A DNA stretch of 64,000 nucleotides, from the NCBI GenBank assembly GCA_029891385.1, contig CM057233.1, forward strand, positions 33,834,540 to 33,898,539. Direction: 5' to 3'. The notes beneath the pieces are model-generated. The model saw only the letters and a program-made list of their open reading frames with translations. It was not told the DNA's origin and searched no databases. The translations under genes were made by a program, and so were the position numbers. Below, piece after piece: positions 1-10,846 of the stretch; the first letter of the stretch is position 1, and each line of letters starts with the position of its first letter. Source of the DNA: Erythroxylum novogranatense (Eukaryota > Streptophyta > Magnoliopsida > Malpighiales > Erythroxylaceae).

Positions 1-2470
1 TCATTGTGTAGTTTGGAGAGTAGTTGGATCTAAAGTAACCATTGAGGAGCTCTTGTACTACTGCCATTTAAAAAGGCACCTTGATTATCATCGATCAGTG
101 GGGTTAGTTGTTTCTTTAATCTATTGGTCTAGTATTTTTTAGATAACTTTGTAAAGGAAATTTATATAAGCAATAGGTCTAAATTAACCAAAATTTGTGG
201 GGTTTGAGTATTTAGGAATTAAATAGAAAAAAGTTATGTTGATCTCCTTTAGAAGAGTTCCCTTAAAGAAGAACTCCTGAACTGCCAGTGTAACAAAGTG
301 CACAATAGTGCTCTAGGAGTTTCGGAAGAAAAAGCCATTAAGACCATCAAGACCTAGGGCCTTGGAGCTATCCATTCCGAATATTACACTTTCTATTTCA
401 GTTTCGTCCACAGGTTTGATAAGGGAATCCAAATCTAGATGTGAGATTTATGTATGTGAGAGTGGTTGATTGCATTCTCTTGGATTTCCTAAGGCATCTG
501 AAGTAGGGATCCATCTATGGAAGTAATGGAATATATTTTATTATAGTTTTTCCTTGCAAGAATTTAGTTGAAAAAGAAGCTTGTACAACTATACCCATCC
601 TTTAACCAACCAACTCAAAATTACTATTATAAGAGAGAATTATGATTGTGTGTGTCCTATATGAACTAAGATAACAACAATTTTTCTCCATCCAATAATT
701 TGATCAGTAGGATGTAAAGCAAGTGTAGATTGCATATCTTGAAGTTCAAGTATGTAAGATTAATAGCAGCAATTGTAACTCTTTACAAGGAATTCATAAT
801 TTTTAGTTCTAGCTTAATGACCTTCAGTTTTTAAACACAGTTGTATTGTTTGGTCCTGTGGCAAAAATGTGTTACCCTTTTCTACAAGCTTTGGAAAACC
901 CCGACACCTTCACTGGGAAGTTGTTAAATCAGAAAGGATGGTTTTTTATGACTTTTTAGAACAAGTTGTCAACAACTATTGGTATGTGATACGAGAAGAG
1001 GGGATATTTAAATGTTGCAACACTATTGGGAAAATGTCTAAGCCATATGTCATTAACTAGGGCCCAATATAATTTCTTCTTGATATGCTCATCAAATTTT
1101 TGTTTGTTGGACCAAATGAAAGTGTGTCCAACATACTTAAGATTAGTCACTCTTAGATCCTCCACATATTCTTTCAAATTAGTTGTTTAGTTCTTTAGAT
1201 TGCAATGTCCTTATGCTTCTCATATAAATAAGATTGAATTGAAGTCTCCATGGATAAGCCATAGGTTAAAGATGTTAGTGCTGATAGATTTAAGATTGTT
1301 CCATAAACATCTTCTCTGAAATCTGAAATTACTTACATATATTGTTGATAATGTCAAATTGATATATTGCTGCATGAAATTTAGCTTAAGACGCACAGTT
1401 TGGTTAGTCGAGTCCAATAGATCTACCTTAAGTTCATCCTTCCTCTAGCAGATGATAATTCTACTAAGAACATAATGGTTATGATTTATAAGCATGTTCC
1501 AATGGAAACTAAAATTCTCTAGCTTGGCCAAATTTTCTAGTCAAATTTTGGTTTCAAGTAATCCAATTATAAGAGGTTTCTCTAGCCAAAAAAAGTCCTT
1601 TAAAACCAAAAGTTTAGTTGGACAATTTATTCCTCTTACATTCCATGTGATGATAGACATATTAAAGAGTTTAGATTATGAAGCCTTTCCTTTTATCCCT
1701 TTTAGATCTCCTTCTCTCTACAGTGTGGAATTTGACAGTTTCATTAGCTATTTTGATTCCTTTAGTACCAATGGGGGTTGTAATAGGATCTGTAAGGATA
1801 GTAGTACTCACAATTAGCAACTCTTCTGCAGAATATGGAGTAGTTGTAATAGCTATAGGTTAGTAGTGGCTTCTAGCAAATGTGCACCTGATTCTTTTGA
1901 TATTTCATTTTCAACATTGTGGAATGTATTGAGATTCTTGTGTACATGATTATGTCCCTCATTACAATCTTTCTATAGTTCATTATGTTTTCATCAATGT
2001 TGACATAAATTGTGGAAGGATCGGGTATTGGCAATGCATCATTATCTTCCTTTGTGGCTGTCATGATTGTATTTGGGTCAAACGATTGCAATTCTCTGTA
2101 GGTTTTACATGTTGAGATTCATTTGTGGTCCCTATGAGTTCTTGGTAGCTACCTGTTTGAAGGTAAGATTTCAAGGAAGAAAAAGTTTATGTTATATTTA
2201 ATGGACCTATGGTAGGCATTTATGAAGAATGGCATTAAGCAGTTGTAAATATCACCGGCAAATCATCTATTATGCATAAAAGTTTTTCCAATAGACAAGA
2301 AGCTAAAAAAGCTTTATCTGAATTCAAAAACTCAGTCCTCAAACCATAGTATAAACAAGTTCTTGAAAGACCACCATTAGACTCCAAATTTAAAACCTGA
2401 GGAAAACCCATCAATATGGACAAAATCAATGCCATACCCAACAAAACCTTGAAAGATGAAATAAAAAGAA
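1..2470 (-). mobile_element. L1-type LINE (non-LTR retrotransposon), decayed, runs off the left edge
   Basis: Read on the minus strand, an ORF2-like frame opens near 1660 with MSIITWNVRGINCP, the usual start of plant L1 endonucleases. It continues through HGDFNS (about 1230) and GHTFIWSNKQ with ALVNDIWLRHFPNS (about 1130-1000), all apurinic-endonuclease motifs. Reverse-transcriptase motifs follow at about 400-130: a DSSKALGLDGLNG block, LIPKYSNPTNFG and FRPIAYINFLYKVI. Several stops and frame changes break the frame, so it is dead. The RT core, RNase H and 3' end lie beyond base 1. The stretch 1660-2470 is where ORF1 should be, but I see no clear DUF4283 or zinc knuckle there, so the right boundary is uncertain. 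Confidence 0.8.
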
Positions 2471-2536
2471 GCTTTTGATATCTTACCTTTTGCTAGTTTC
2501 TATCTTAGCCTGTGTTTGGCGTTCAAATGAAATAAA

Positions 2537-2608
2537 GCAAAACAGGTATGACTAGGATTGAACCAAAGAATTGCAAAACAGGTATGACTAGGATTGAACC
2601 AAAGAATT
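2537..2608. repeat. 36-bp tandem duplication (2 copies)
   Basis: Two adjacent 36-bp units at 2537-2572 and 2573-2608, both starting gcaaaacaggtatgactagg, appear identical by eye. They sit at the left edge of the LTR-like remnant that follows. Confidence 0.85.
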
Positions 2609-2850
2609 AAGTCCCTAACAAATTCATCATTTCATCATTTTTTGTATGTTTTCTTTAATTTGTTTTTATTAGCTTAGTTTTATTTTATTTTGTTATTAAA
2701 CCAATCCAACCCCTTTCCAAACTCTAAACATCAATTATTTTAATTTCAAAAGCTTTAACACACTCTCTGTGGGATCGACCTAGACTCACTATTGCCATAG
2801 TTAGACGTATACGTCTAGTTCTTTTGAGTATTGTTATGAAGTGCTACGTT
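2545..2850 (+). mobile_element. LTR remnant of the family found at 40635-47633
   Basis: The stretch shares an ordered series of blocks with the LTR right ends at 41185-41437 and 47365-47633: a 'gattgaaccaaagaa' block, 'gtatgttttctttaat', a T-rich block, 'aaactttaacacactctctg'-like sequence and 'gacctagactcac'. No internal region or second LTR is present here, so it is a truncated copy. Its exact ends cannot be set. Confidence 0.6.
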
Positions 2851-3076
2851 AGAAGCAAGCGAGAGGAAGAAACAAATCATGTAACCACACCCCATTCTTT
2901 ATGGACTAGAGTGACTAGGGCATAATAGTGACCAAAAAAATAGTGAAAATTAAAATCTTTAGTACCAAAACAACATTTTATTAACAAAACAACATTATTT
3001 TTTATATAAATAAAATGTTATTTATTTATAGATGAGGTTTAGATTTTAGGCTAGGCCATACTACAGAGTATGATTC

Positions 3077-3101
3077 CACTACAATAGAAGGGACTTTCGG
3101 C
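3077..3101 (+). repeat. CACTA left terminal inverted repeat
   Basis: Starts CACTACAATAGAAGG. It pairs with 10505-10529 in reverse complement with six mismatches in 25 positions. Confidence 0.75.
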
Positions 3102-3945
3102 TACGTTTTTTCTTGTGACGAATTAAAAATCATTGCTAAAAGTCAGTTATTGGCAATGGTTTACCAATTTGTCACCATAAGTCCAACCTTTTGTGATGTT
3201 TTTTCAAATTGTCACTAAATGAATACACTTTGTGCTGATTAATGAGAATCATCACAAAAGGAGCAATATTTTGTGACGGCTTAAAGATTTTATCGCCAGA
3301 TGGCGAGCCTTTGGCAACGATTCTCTAAATCGTCGCAAAAATTTATGCTTTTGATGATGAATAGTGAAATCATCGCCAAAAGTTGATGTTAAATATTTTA
3401 TATCTTAATTCTTTCTTAGGAAAATTTGATGAATTTTTGTGTGATAATATTCTTGAAAATAATAATGTTTAAAAGATATATTTTTAATGCTAAGTGTACT
3501 TAATAATCCTAAGGTTAATTATAATTGACATTTGTATGATTTTCATTTTCTCATTTGCCTTCTTTATAAATTTGTTTAAATAGATAATGCATTCAAACTC
3601 GTAAACTTTTTAAAATTTGTTGATTTATATACAAAATATACAAACGGTTCTTTAATGATGCTTATTGTACTTAATGCCACATCTATGTTTATATAAAATT
3701 TCATGAAAACATAATGGAGCATCTAAAATTGTAAAATGTTTTGAAGTTTTAAACATATTGTTGAAAAGCAGACGGTAGGTAATAAATTTTGAAAAGTAAA
3801 TATTTTAGAAATAAAAGATAATCATACTTAAAATTTTAATGTTAATAAGATCAAAATATCATAAATTTAAGTTGATATACTATTCTTAATCATTAATATT
3901 TACTAAAATAAAATAAGAATACATATAAATACTGAAATATGGTAA

Positions 3946-3946
<1 letters not shown>

Positions 3947-3978
<32 letters not shown>
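3947..3978. repeat. (TA)n microsatellite
   Basis: A 32-bp uninterrupted TA run inside the CACTA element. Confidence 0.95.
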
Positions 3979-3980
<2 letters not shown>

Positions 3981-4089
3981 TATTTAATTAAAAGTTTAAC
4001 AATTTTTACAAACAAAATAATAAATAAAGTTTTGCAAGTAATATTCTATTGAAAAGGAAAAGAAATAATTATTTTTGGATAAGAAATCA

Positions 4090-4851
4090 CATTAGACTCA
4101 AAAGAAAAAGTAAAGGGGTTTCCAATGTCTAGATGCCCAAGACGACATTTTACATGTTCCAAGTCATCAATTGAAACAGTTAAAGATCTTCCCTCAGGGT
4201 CTATTTTATTGACAACTTCTTCTAGTAACTTCTTTTGTTTTAACTAAATTTGCAGAAGATAGAGTGAATGATTTCCCAGATGCAGTATAGATGACAATAT
4301 TAGATGAACTGCACATACCATGCATTTCACATAATGAGCAACAGTATAAAACAATCAAAGCTAAATCAAACAGCATTAGGAACTCAAATTTGAACACATG
4401 CATACCCAATTGATAAACTCCAACATCGTCATAATGAACAAACATAGTTTTTGCAATCAACCACTATTCCAAAACAACCAATTTAGTTAATCCTATATGA
4501 ACCATCGAGACATCACCACCACCTTCATTTCCATCTATATTCCCTTGAAGATTCGAGGAAGCTTAACAAAACATATAGTATATACAATCAGATGGTCATA
4601 TAATAGCTTCCTAATAGAAAATAAGATAAAGATAATAAAGAAAGAGAGGAAGTTTGGATGATACGAAAAACCTTAAGAAGAAGATCGACCATAGTAGGTA
4701 AGAGGTGATTAGTGTTTGATGAGGAGATTTGTTTTGCATCGATTTGTTCTTCATTAGGGAGAATTTTGCCATATTCATTCCAGTAGACCTCATCTCCACC
4801 ATTGAAAACTATTCTCGACGTCAACATTCCGTGATGAATTAATATTAACAT
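4090..4851 (-). pseudogene. Apparent captured fragment of a spliced host-like gene
   Basis: On the minus strand, coding-like blocks are separated by splice-like signals. Block 1 (about 4826-4670) reads MLTSRIVFNGGDEVYWNEYG then LPNEEQID, ending CTTAAG|GTTTTT. Block 2 (about 4465-4410) contains WLIAKTMFVHYDDVGVYQL, ending before GTATGC. Block 3 (from about 4310) follows a GTATGTGCAG acceptor and reads SSNIVIYTASGKSFTLSS. After one frame change it continues as EEVVNKIDPEGRSL and on to about 4090. Acidic, well-structured coding text in several pieces does not resemble CACTA proteins. I do not recognise the donor gene. It lies wholly between the CACTA termini, which suggests transduplication; a chance ORF series is the alternative. 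Confidence 0.45.
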
Positions 4852-7040
4852 TATTGTTGTGAAAAATCAACAAAAGACTTCTTATTTAAATGTTCCATCA
4901 TTTTAGTAATGTTAATTTTGTGATCTATCAAGTTAGACTACTTCTTATGATAAAGTTGAGAATGTTAAGTGTGCATGTATTATGTTTAGGGGATGTATAA
5001 ACATCCCTTACAGCTCCGAAATATGACTGCTTTTGTGTACATAAACATCCCTTGCAGAATCTTCTAATGTTAATAGTTGTGTAATTGTGATTTAACTTTA
5101 ATTTATCTTAATAATTAGCTGGTTAGTTTTGAGTTAGTCCATTATATTTATGGTTTCATAAAATATATTTTCAATAAGTTAAAATGTGCATTGCTAAAAG
5201 ATTTTTTCTTTTAAGAATAAGAGTAAAAACATGTCAAACGGTTAAAATTAGCTAGAATTATGCACTTTTATAAACTTTAACGATCAAATGATAAGGCATC
5301 GTGCAAAGTTGAAGTGATTTCAAATAAGTTTTAAGATTTTGAACCGTAAAAGATTGAAACACTAAAATCAATATGTATTTCCCTTGAAGTTTATTATCTT
5401 ATATTAGGATATTTCTCTAGAAATTGCCTGTAACATTTGAAGACTTAATCGATATAGGTATGTATAAGAATAGAAAAGGCTATAAGAATTAAAAAAAGCT
5501 TTCATTGGTTTACAAGGGTTAACTTAAAAACCCACCTTAATTCTATATCCCTAATTAGCTTCTTTGAGCTATAACCTTACTCTTTTATTTGACAACTATA
5601 TATATTTCAATCCAAATTCTTTATTTAAACATCCTTACTTATTTTGTTATAGTTCGAAGAATTTTGGTTTATTGATATATGTATTCATAAAAAAAAAGTT
5701 AAAAAAAAAAGAAAAAAGTAAGAAAGGTAGCAGCAAGAAAACTTAATGTGATGGGAATTGTTCTTCATATGAAGTAATTGACTATTCCCAAATGAGTTGA
5801 ATGAATTATTTGAACTTTACGATTGTTACCTATATATGTTTTGGTGCCTTGCCAATATTTCTGGTTTTGACTATTCAACTTTTAATTGTTGTGTTTAATC
5901 ATAGCCTCATGACATGTTGAAATAAAGTCCTTATGATGGATACATACCTATACTATAAATGATATAGATTTGGTGTAAAAGCAATCATATGGTAAATATG
6001 TACATAAACATCCATTGCAAAAGTAGCCTTGATTCTCTAATAGTCCTTTCATCAAATAGTTAGCAAAGTTTCCTCAAACAAGCATAGAAGGTGGAAAAAA
6101 ATGTCAACCCATACACATCCAACAACAAAACACAATTCGCTATCTTCTAAACACAAGCACAAAGAAGAACTCATACACCATTTGCAAAATAAAAAACCCA
6201 GTTAAACTCTAATATGTATTAGAAAAATATAGCATAATAAGGAGGGTTCTTACTAAGAAAAAATGAGTAAAATACGTACCAACACTAGACACAATGCCTA
6301 TTCAACACTGACAACCACAAGATAAGAGATGACCACAAGAGAGGAGATGACACTTCTTAGATGGATTACGAAGAGGAAATATGATGACTAATATAAAAAT
6401 AAAGACAATTTCATTTTCATGTTAATAACCTAGTAAAAAATGATGTCATTTGTCATTATTATAAAAGATGTCGTTTTAAATTAAATCGAAAGAAATATAC
6501 CATTTGGTGAGGATTCAAAACGTTACCAAATGGTATCCCATTACCATTTGGATTCACATTTGGTTAATATAATTGTATATAAATTATAAATTATATCTAA
6601 CAATATTGAATTTTTATAAGTATTGAATTTTATATAATAAATAGATAATTTTGATTAAATAGAATAATATATTACATAAGTAAGATATTAGAAAGTTCAT
6701 ATATTAAGTAATAATTCATAAATAATTATACTAGTTATAATTATTATTTATACATTCATCTAACATTATATTCCACGAGTCTAGAAGTCATAGTGAGAAT
6801 TCTCTTTCTTGATTCATGTGGTCTAACAATGCCATGTACCATTTAGTTTGTTAAGTTATCAAATTTATTATATCAACTTGTATTTTTATATCATTATGTT
6901 ATTTAGAATTTAAATTGCAATTAGTAATTGATTAATTTATTTTAATTTTATAGCAACAGAGAAAAAAGTTAGATGTATCATTGAAAATGTTCAATTAAAT
7001 ACTTAGGAGTTAAGAGTTTCATGCAATTTGTAGGAGATCG
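4852..7040. other. AT-rich non-coding interior of the CACTA element
   Basis: No convincing coding text. A short phrase like tacataaacatccmttgca recurs near 4995, 5040 and 6000, and an inverted repeat (taccatttggtga / taccaaatggta) lies at about 6499-6536. The short ORF at 5564-5746 is low-complexity Lys/Ser and not supported. Confidence 0.5.
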
Positions 7041-7796
7041 AATAGGTGTAAAATGTTGTATTCACTGTCCGTGCATAGATTTCTTAAATATGAACATTCA
7101 AAGCCAAGATGTGGTATATAATCACTTGCTAATCTGAGGGATAGATAGATTCTATACTTCATGGCTTTATCATAGTGAATGTTCATAAGCAAGTTGTACT
7201 ACAAGTGTTGATACGGGTATAATGATAGTAACAATAATGATGTAGAAGATTGTGATATTAATGACGATGGTTATGATGGGATTGGCGAGGTGTTATAAGA
7301 TGGGAATTACATGGAGATTATGAATGAAAGTAAATGGAAATATTACTAGCATCAATGTTAGTAAGATATGGTATGATAATGACCCTTTTGTCCTTACAAT
7401 TCAAGAGAAGCAATTTTTCTAACTCAATGATATTGTATTGGGCAGCAATTAGAAGGTTGTTCAAAAGTTTTAATGTCGAAATCTCTTTAATTTTTGTGAA
7501 AGGGATAATGGTTTAATGAATGAGAGAAAGGGATAATGAGTGATGAAGTATATCAAAAGATTAAATCAAAGCTGAATAAAGAAGCCATTCAAATAAAAGA
7601 TTCAGATATATCATCATTCCATAAGAGAGATGTTGATCCCATTATAGTACAAATGGATGAAGTACAAGTCAATCTTGCTGTAGAAAGAGATGAAGAATAT
7701 ATTGAGGATGAATTATATGACAATAATGATACTTTGGCCAAATACGTTAGTGATGAAGAATCAAATCATAATGTAATTATTGATGATGATTTTTAA
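7040..7796 (+). pseudogene. TNP2-type CACTA transposase remnant (N- and C-terminal parts only)
   Basis: At 7066-7185 the frame reads CPC, then DVVYNHLLI, a stop, and GIDRFYTSWLYHSE. This is the pattern of the transposase-associated zinc-binding domain that opens plant TNP2 proteins. At 7369-7500 another frame reads WYDNDPFVLTIQEKQFF, then LNDIVLGSN and KVVQKF with stops, matching the C-terminal region of the same family (DPFVLASQA-QVFYL..D..G.NW.VVQK). An acidic tail (7536-7796, 86 codons, many D/E) follows. Only about 150 bp separates the two parts, so the central catalytic domain has been deleted. Several in-frame stops confirm it is dead. Confidence 0.72.
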
Positions 7797-7850
7797 AATC
7801 TTGATCATGATAATTGAAGGTAATAAAAGTTATACTTTTTGAAATGTATG

Positions 7851-8346
7851 GTTGACATTTAAGTTATGTTAATGTGTATTGTTGCTATTTCACTTATGTT
7901 TATGTGTATTGTTGATGTTTGACTTATGTTTATGTGTATTGTTGATGTTTGAGTTATGGTTATGCATATTGTTAGTATTTGAGTTATGTTAATGCAAATT
8001 GTTGTTGTCTGAGTTATAATTATGCAGAATGCTAATATTTAATTTATGGTTATGTGTATTGTTAATGTTTGAGTTATGTTAATGTGGAATGTCGCTTTTT
8101 AAGTTATGTTAATGTGGGTTGTTAATGTTTGAGATATGGTTATGCATATTGCAGATGTTTGAGTTATGTTAAGGAGAAATATTTCTATTTGAGTTATGTT
8201 TACACATATTATTGATGTTTGAGTTATATTTATGCGTATTGTTGATATTTGAGTTACGTTAATACAAAATATTGATGTTTAAGTTATGTTTATTTGTATG
8301 ATTGATGATGACTTATGTTTACATGTAATGTTCATATTTAAGTTAT
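7851..8346. repeat. 30-bp minisatellite, about 16 units
   Basis: Fifteen consecutive 30-bp units run from 7851 to 8300 in exact 30-bp phase, then a partial, slightly shortened unit follows. The consensus is like gttgatgtttgagttatgtt plus tatgyrtatt. Units differ from each other at many positions but show no length change. It lies between the two CACTA gene remnants. Confidence 0.9.
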
Positions 8347-8359
8347 AGATATCCAATAT

Positions 8360-9875
8360 AATGTCACCTGGTAGAAATAAAGGAAAGAAGGTGGCAAGTA
8401 TCGAAGTTATCCCTAGTAAATAACAACCACATCAATCAGACCTTAGCCAACATTAACAATCGACTTCATCCATCAATGAAGTCAGTCAACAACAACCTCC
8501 ATCTACCTCAACTAGTACTAAGGGATCTACAGGGGTGATAATCTTTAGCCCCTATAATTAGACTTACACTCAAATATATATTTACATGTTTAATGCATAT
8601 TTTCTTATTATTATTCATTTGTTATCAGGTTCCAATACCACCATCAGAAAAAGAGCTAGAAGTATAACTAAAGGTTGTTGTTTGAACATATTGATAGCTC
8701 TTAAGGTCATTTTGTTGAAAAGATCAAATTGACAAAATTGTCTAGTGAGTTAGGGGTAATTACCTAAATTGCCTTACCTTAAGCATGCCAAGCAGTTGAA
8801 GAAAGACAAAGGTTGTTGTTTGGACAAAGTTTCAGCAAATTTTCAATTTATTTAATTATATGCATTATTGCTTTACTTATTTAAAGATTAATTGCACTTT
8901 TCTTGTAATTCACAGATGAAGCTCAATAACGTTGATAGCGACAACCCTGATGTTTCAAATTGTGTCACTTCACTTTTGAAACAAAAGACCAAGAATTATC
9001 GTTATCGACTACAAAAATATTACAAACCTTTTTCTTTAGATGAAGACATAAGGTGACATGCTCCGGAAAGGATGTCTCTAGAAAATTAGAATAGTTTGTG
9101 TGATTATTAGGTTTTTCCCAACATTCAAGTTTGTTTTCTTTCCCTTCACATTTACTTTCACTAATATTGTTAGACGACTTAATGACTATATCTTTCTTTT
9201 TTTAGAAAAAGTGTGAGAAGGTCAAGGTTAATAGAGGAAAACGAAAACTCCTCACAACCAACTCTCCAAATCATTTATTATCGTGCGAATTGAATATATA
9301 AGTTCTTTGTTTACAAGTTATAATTATATCAGTAAGTACAATATTATTTATTGTGTTTTGAGAACTACATAGAGAAGAGTGATAGGATCATACTCTACAA
9401 ACTGACATATTATAAGGAAGGTTAAGGCTAGATCTCTAACAAAATCACATAATAATTATGTAAGTATAAAAATTTGTTTAAATTTTAAGATTATTTATTT
9501 ATGTAGTATTAACTAAGAATATTTGAATTGAATATTGATTTTTTTAAATTTTAGAATAAGATGCAAGAATTATTGCAAAAATCAATGTTTGATGGAAACG
9601 GGACCAATGTAGATGATATTTGCAACAAGGCGTTTGGTAGAAGATCTAGCTACATTAAAATTCTTGGGTTTAGATCTAAGTCAATTGTTTCATCTTCATC
9701 AAGACCTACATATGTTGACCGTCTTTAAAAGAAAAACCAGTCACTTAAGGCTAACTTAGAATGTAAGGAACAAAACTTACAACGTAATGAAAAAAAGTTG
9801 ACCAAACTTGAAAATTTGGTCAAAAAATTAGCTAGTCCCAAGTATATAAAGAGTAACAAGGAAAATGAATTTTAA
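8360..9875 (+). pseudogene. Second CACTA gene remnant (Ptta/En/Spm plant transposase family)
   Basis: The remnant begins MSPGRNKGKKVASIEV at about 8361, followed by a Gln/Ser/Thr-rich stretch. Next comes a block at about 8990-9110 with NYRYRLQKYYK, HAPERMSLEN and WVFPNIQ-like text, which fits the conserved R-H-KYY...P..S..W core of this family. KKCEKVKVNRGKRKL lies at about 9208 and DICNKAFGRRSSYIKILG at about 9615. A Lys/Glu-rich coiled-coil tail ends with a stop near 9874. Intron-like AT-rich gaps separate the blocks, and stops (for example at 9053 and 9726) break the frame. Family members bind subterminal repeats; this copy cannot be functional. Confidence 0.65.
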
Positions 9876-10504
9876 TCATTAAACTAATATTTTATTTTTA
9901 TTTTGTATATAAGTACTTTTTAATTGTAATTAACATTTAATGATATTTTATTGTTTATATACAATGCTTCTAATTTTCAATTATTTTTATGACATTTTGT
10001 ATAATAAATTATAAAACAAAAAATCTAATAATTACATACTATAACATGAACCAACATTGTCACCATCAAAATTTTCAAAACGTAGTTAAAAACAATTGGC
10101 TAAGTTTTAAAAATATAACTAAAAATATTTGACTATATTTCTGAAATCCTAGATAATAAAACTTAGCAAAAGAATTTTGATCACGTTTTCAAAATTGTGG
10201 CTAATCACTTTTGGCTACACTTCTCTTTCACTGCTAATAAATGTTAGCTATATTTCTGAAAACGTTACTAAAAACTTTAACCAACGTTTCCAGAAATGTA
10301 GCTAATAATATTTAGTTACGAAAATGAAACACAGAAAAAACTTATTGGCGAAAATTTAGCAAATTTTAAGCCAATATTCTTTCACTACGTAAACAACTCG
10401 TAGTGGAAAAGAATCAGCGACGATGTGGTAAAAACATTACCTATAGTTTTTCTTAATTATTATTTGCAACAATTTTTGGATGTTTAGCAATGAATTTTTT
10501 TTTC

Positions 10505-10529
10505 GCTAAAAGTCTCATTTATTGTAATG
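10505..10529 (-). repeat. CACTA right terminal inverted repeat
   Basis: In reverse complement it starts CATTACAATAAATGAG. The C-to-T change at position 3 would weaken the terminus. Confidence 0.7.
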
Positions 10530-10846
10530 TTTCAACCTAAACTTAACTCGAAACTTGATCAATTTAAATTAAACCTGTTAATTTTAGACTTGAGTTGGAT
10601 CAAACTTGATATTTTTTTTCTATCAATACTTGTGTCAAGCATAACTATTTCAATAATGAGTCGAGAACAAGGAGCGAGGTTCACTAAAATTAATTGAAGA
10701 AAATACACTATTTAAAAATTTCCTTTCTTTCAGTAGTTTATACACGAAACAATTCACAAATTTCTCTTATACTATTAGTGCATCCTTCAAAAAGGAATTT
10801 GGAAAAGGAAGGACAGAAGAAAACATTTTTAAAATTTGTGTTCAGC
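10530..10846. other. Spacer / 3' flank of GT14 paralogue 1
   Basis: AT-rich and non-coding. It should hold the 3' UTR of the minus-strand gene that ends at 10847. The plus-strand ORF at 10694-10882 overlaps that gene's 3' end and is not supported. Confidence 0.5.

Larger units (their letters stand above)
3077..10529 (+). mobile_element. CACTA (En/Spm) transposon, 7.45 kb, degenerate
   Basis: The left end begins CACTACAATAGAAGGGACTT at 3077. The right end, read in reverse complement from 10529, begins CATTACAATAAATGAGACTT, matching the left end at 19 of the first 25 positions. The canonical CACTA is kept on the left and altered to CATTA on the right. The 3-bp flanks are ttc and ttt, so the target duplication is imperfect. 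Both ends carry dense subterminal repeats (GTCGCAAAA / TTGGCGA-like words at 3100-3390, and gctaa/aacgt-type words at 10080-10510), typical of CACTA elements. Inside are remnants of both usual CACTA genes. The catalytic core of the TNP2-type transposase is missing, so the copy is non-autonomous. Confidence 0.8.

Noticed and set aside
7851..8346. CRISPR-like array
   Set aside because: Units are contiguous diverged 30-bp repeats without spacers, in a plant nuclear element.
10384..10410. CACTACG/CGTAGTG inverted pair as the CACTA right terminus
   Set aside because: The terminus at 10529 matches the left TIR far better; the inner pair resembles a subterminal repeat.
3074..10532. Perfect 3-bp target duplication for the CACTA element
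   Set aside because: The flanks are ttc and ttt. I report it as imperfect rather than adjust the boundary to force a match.
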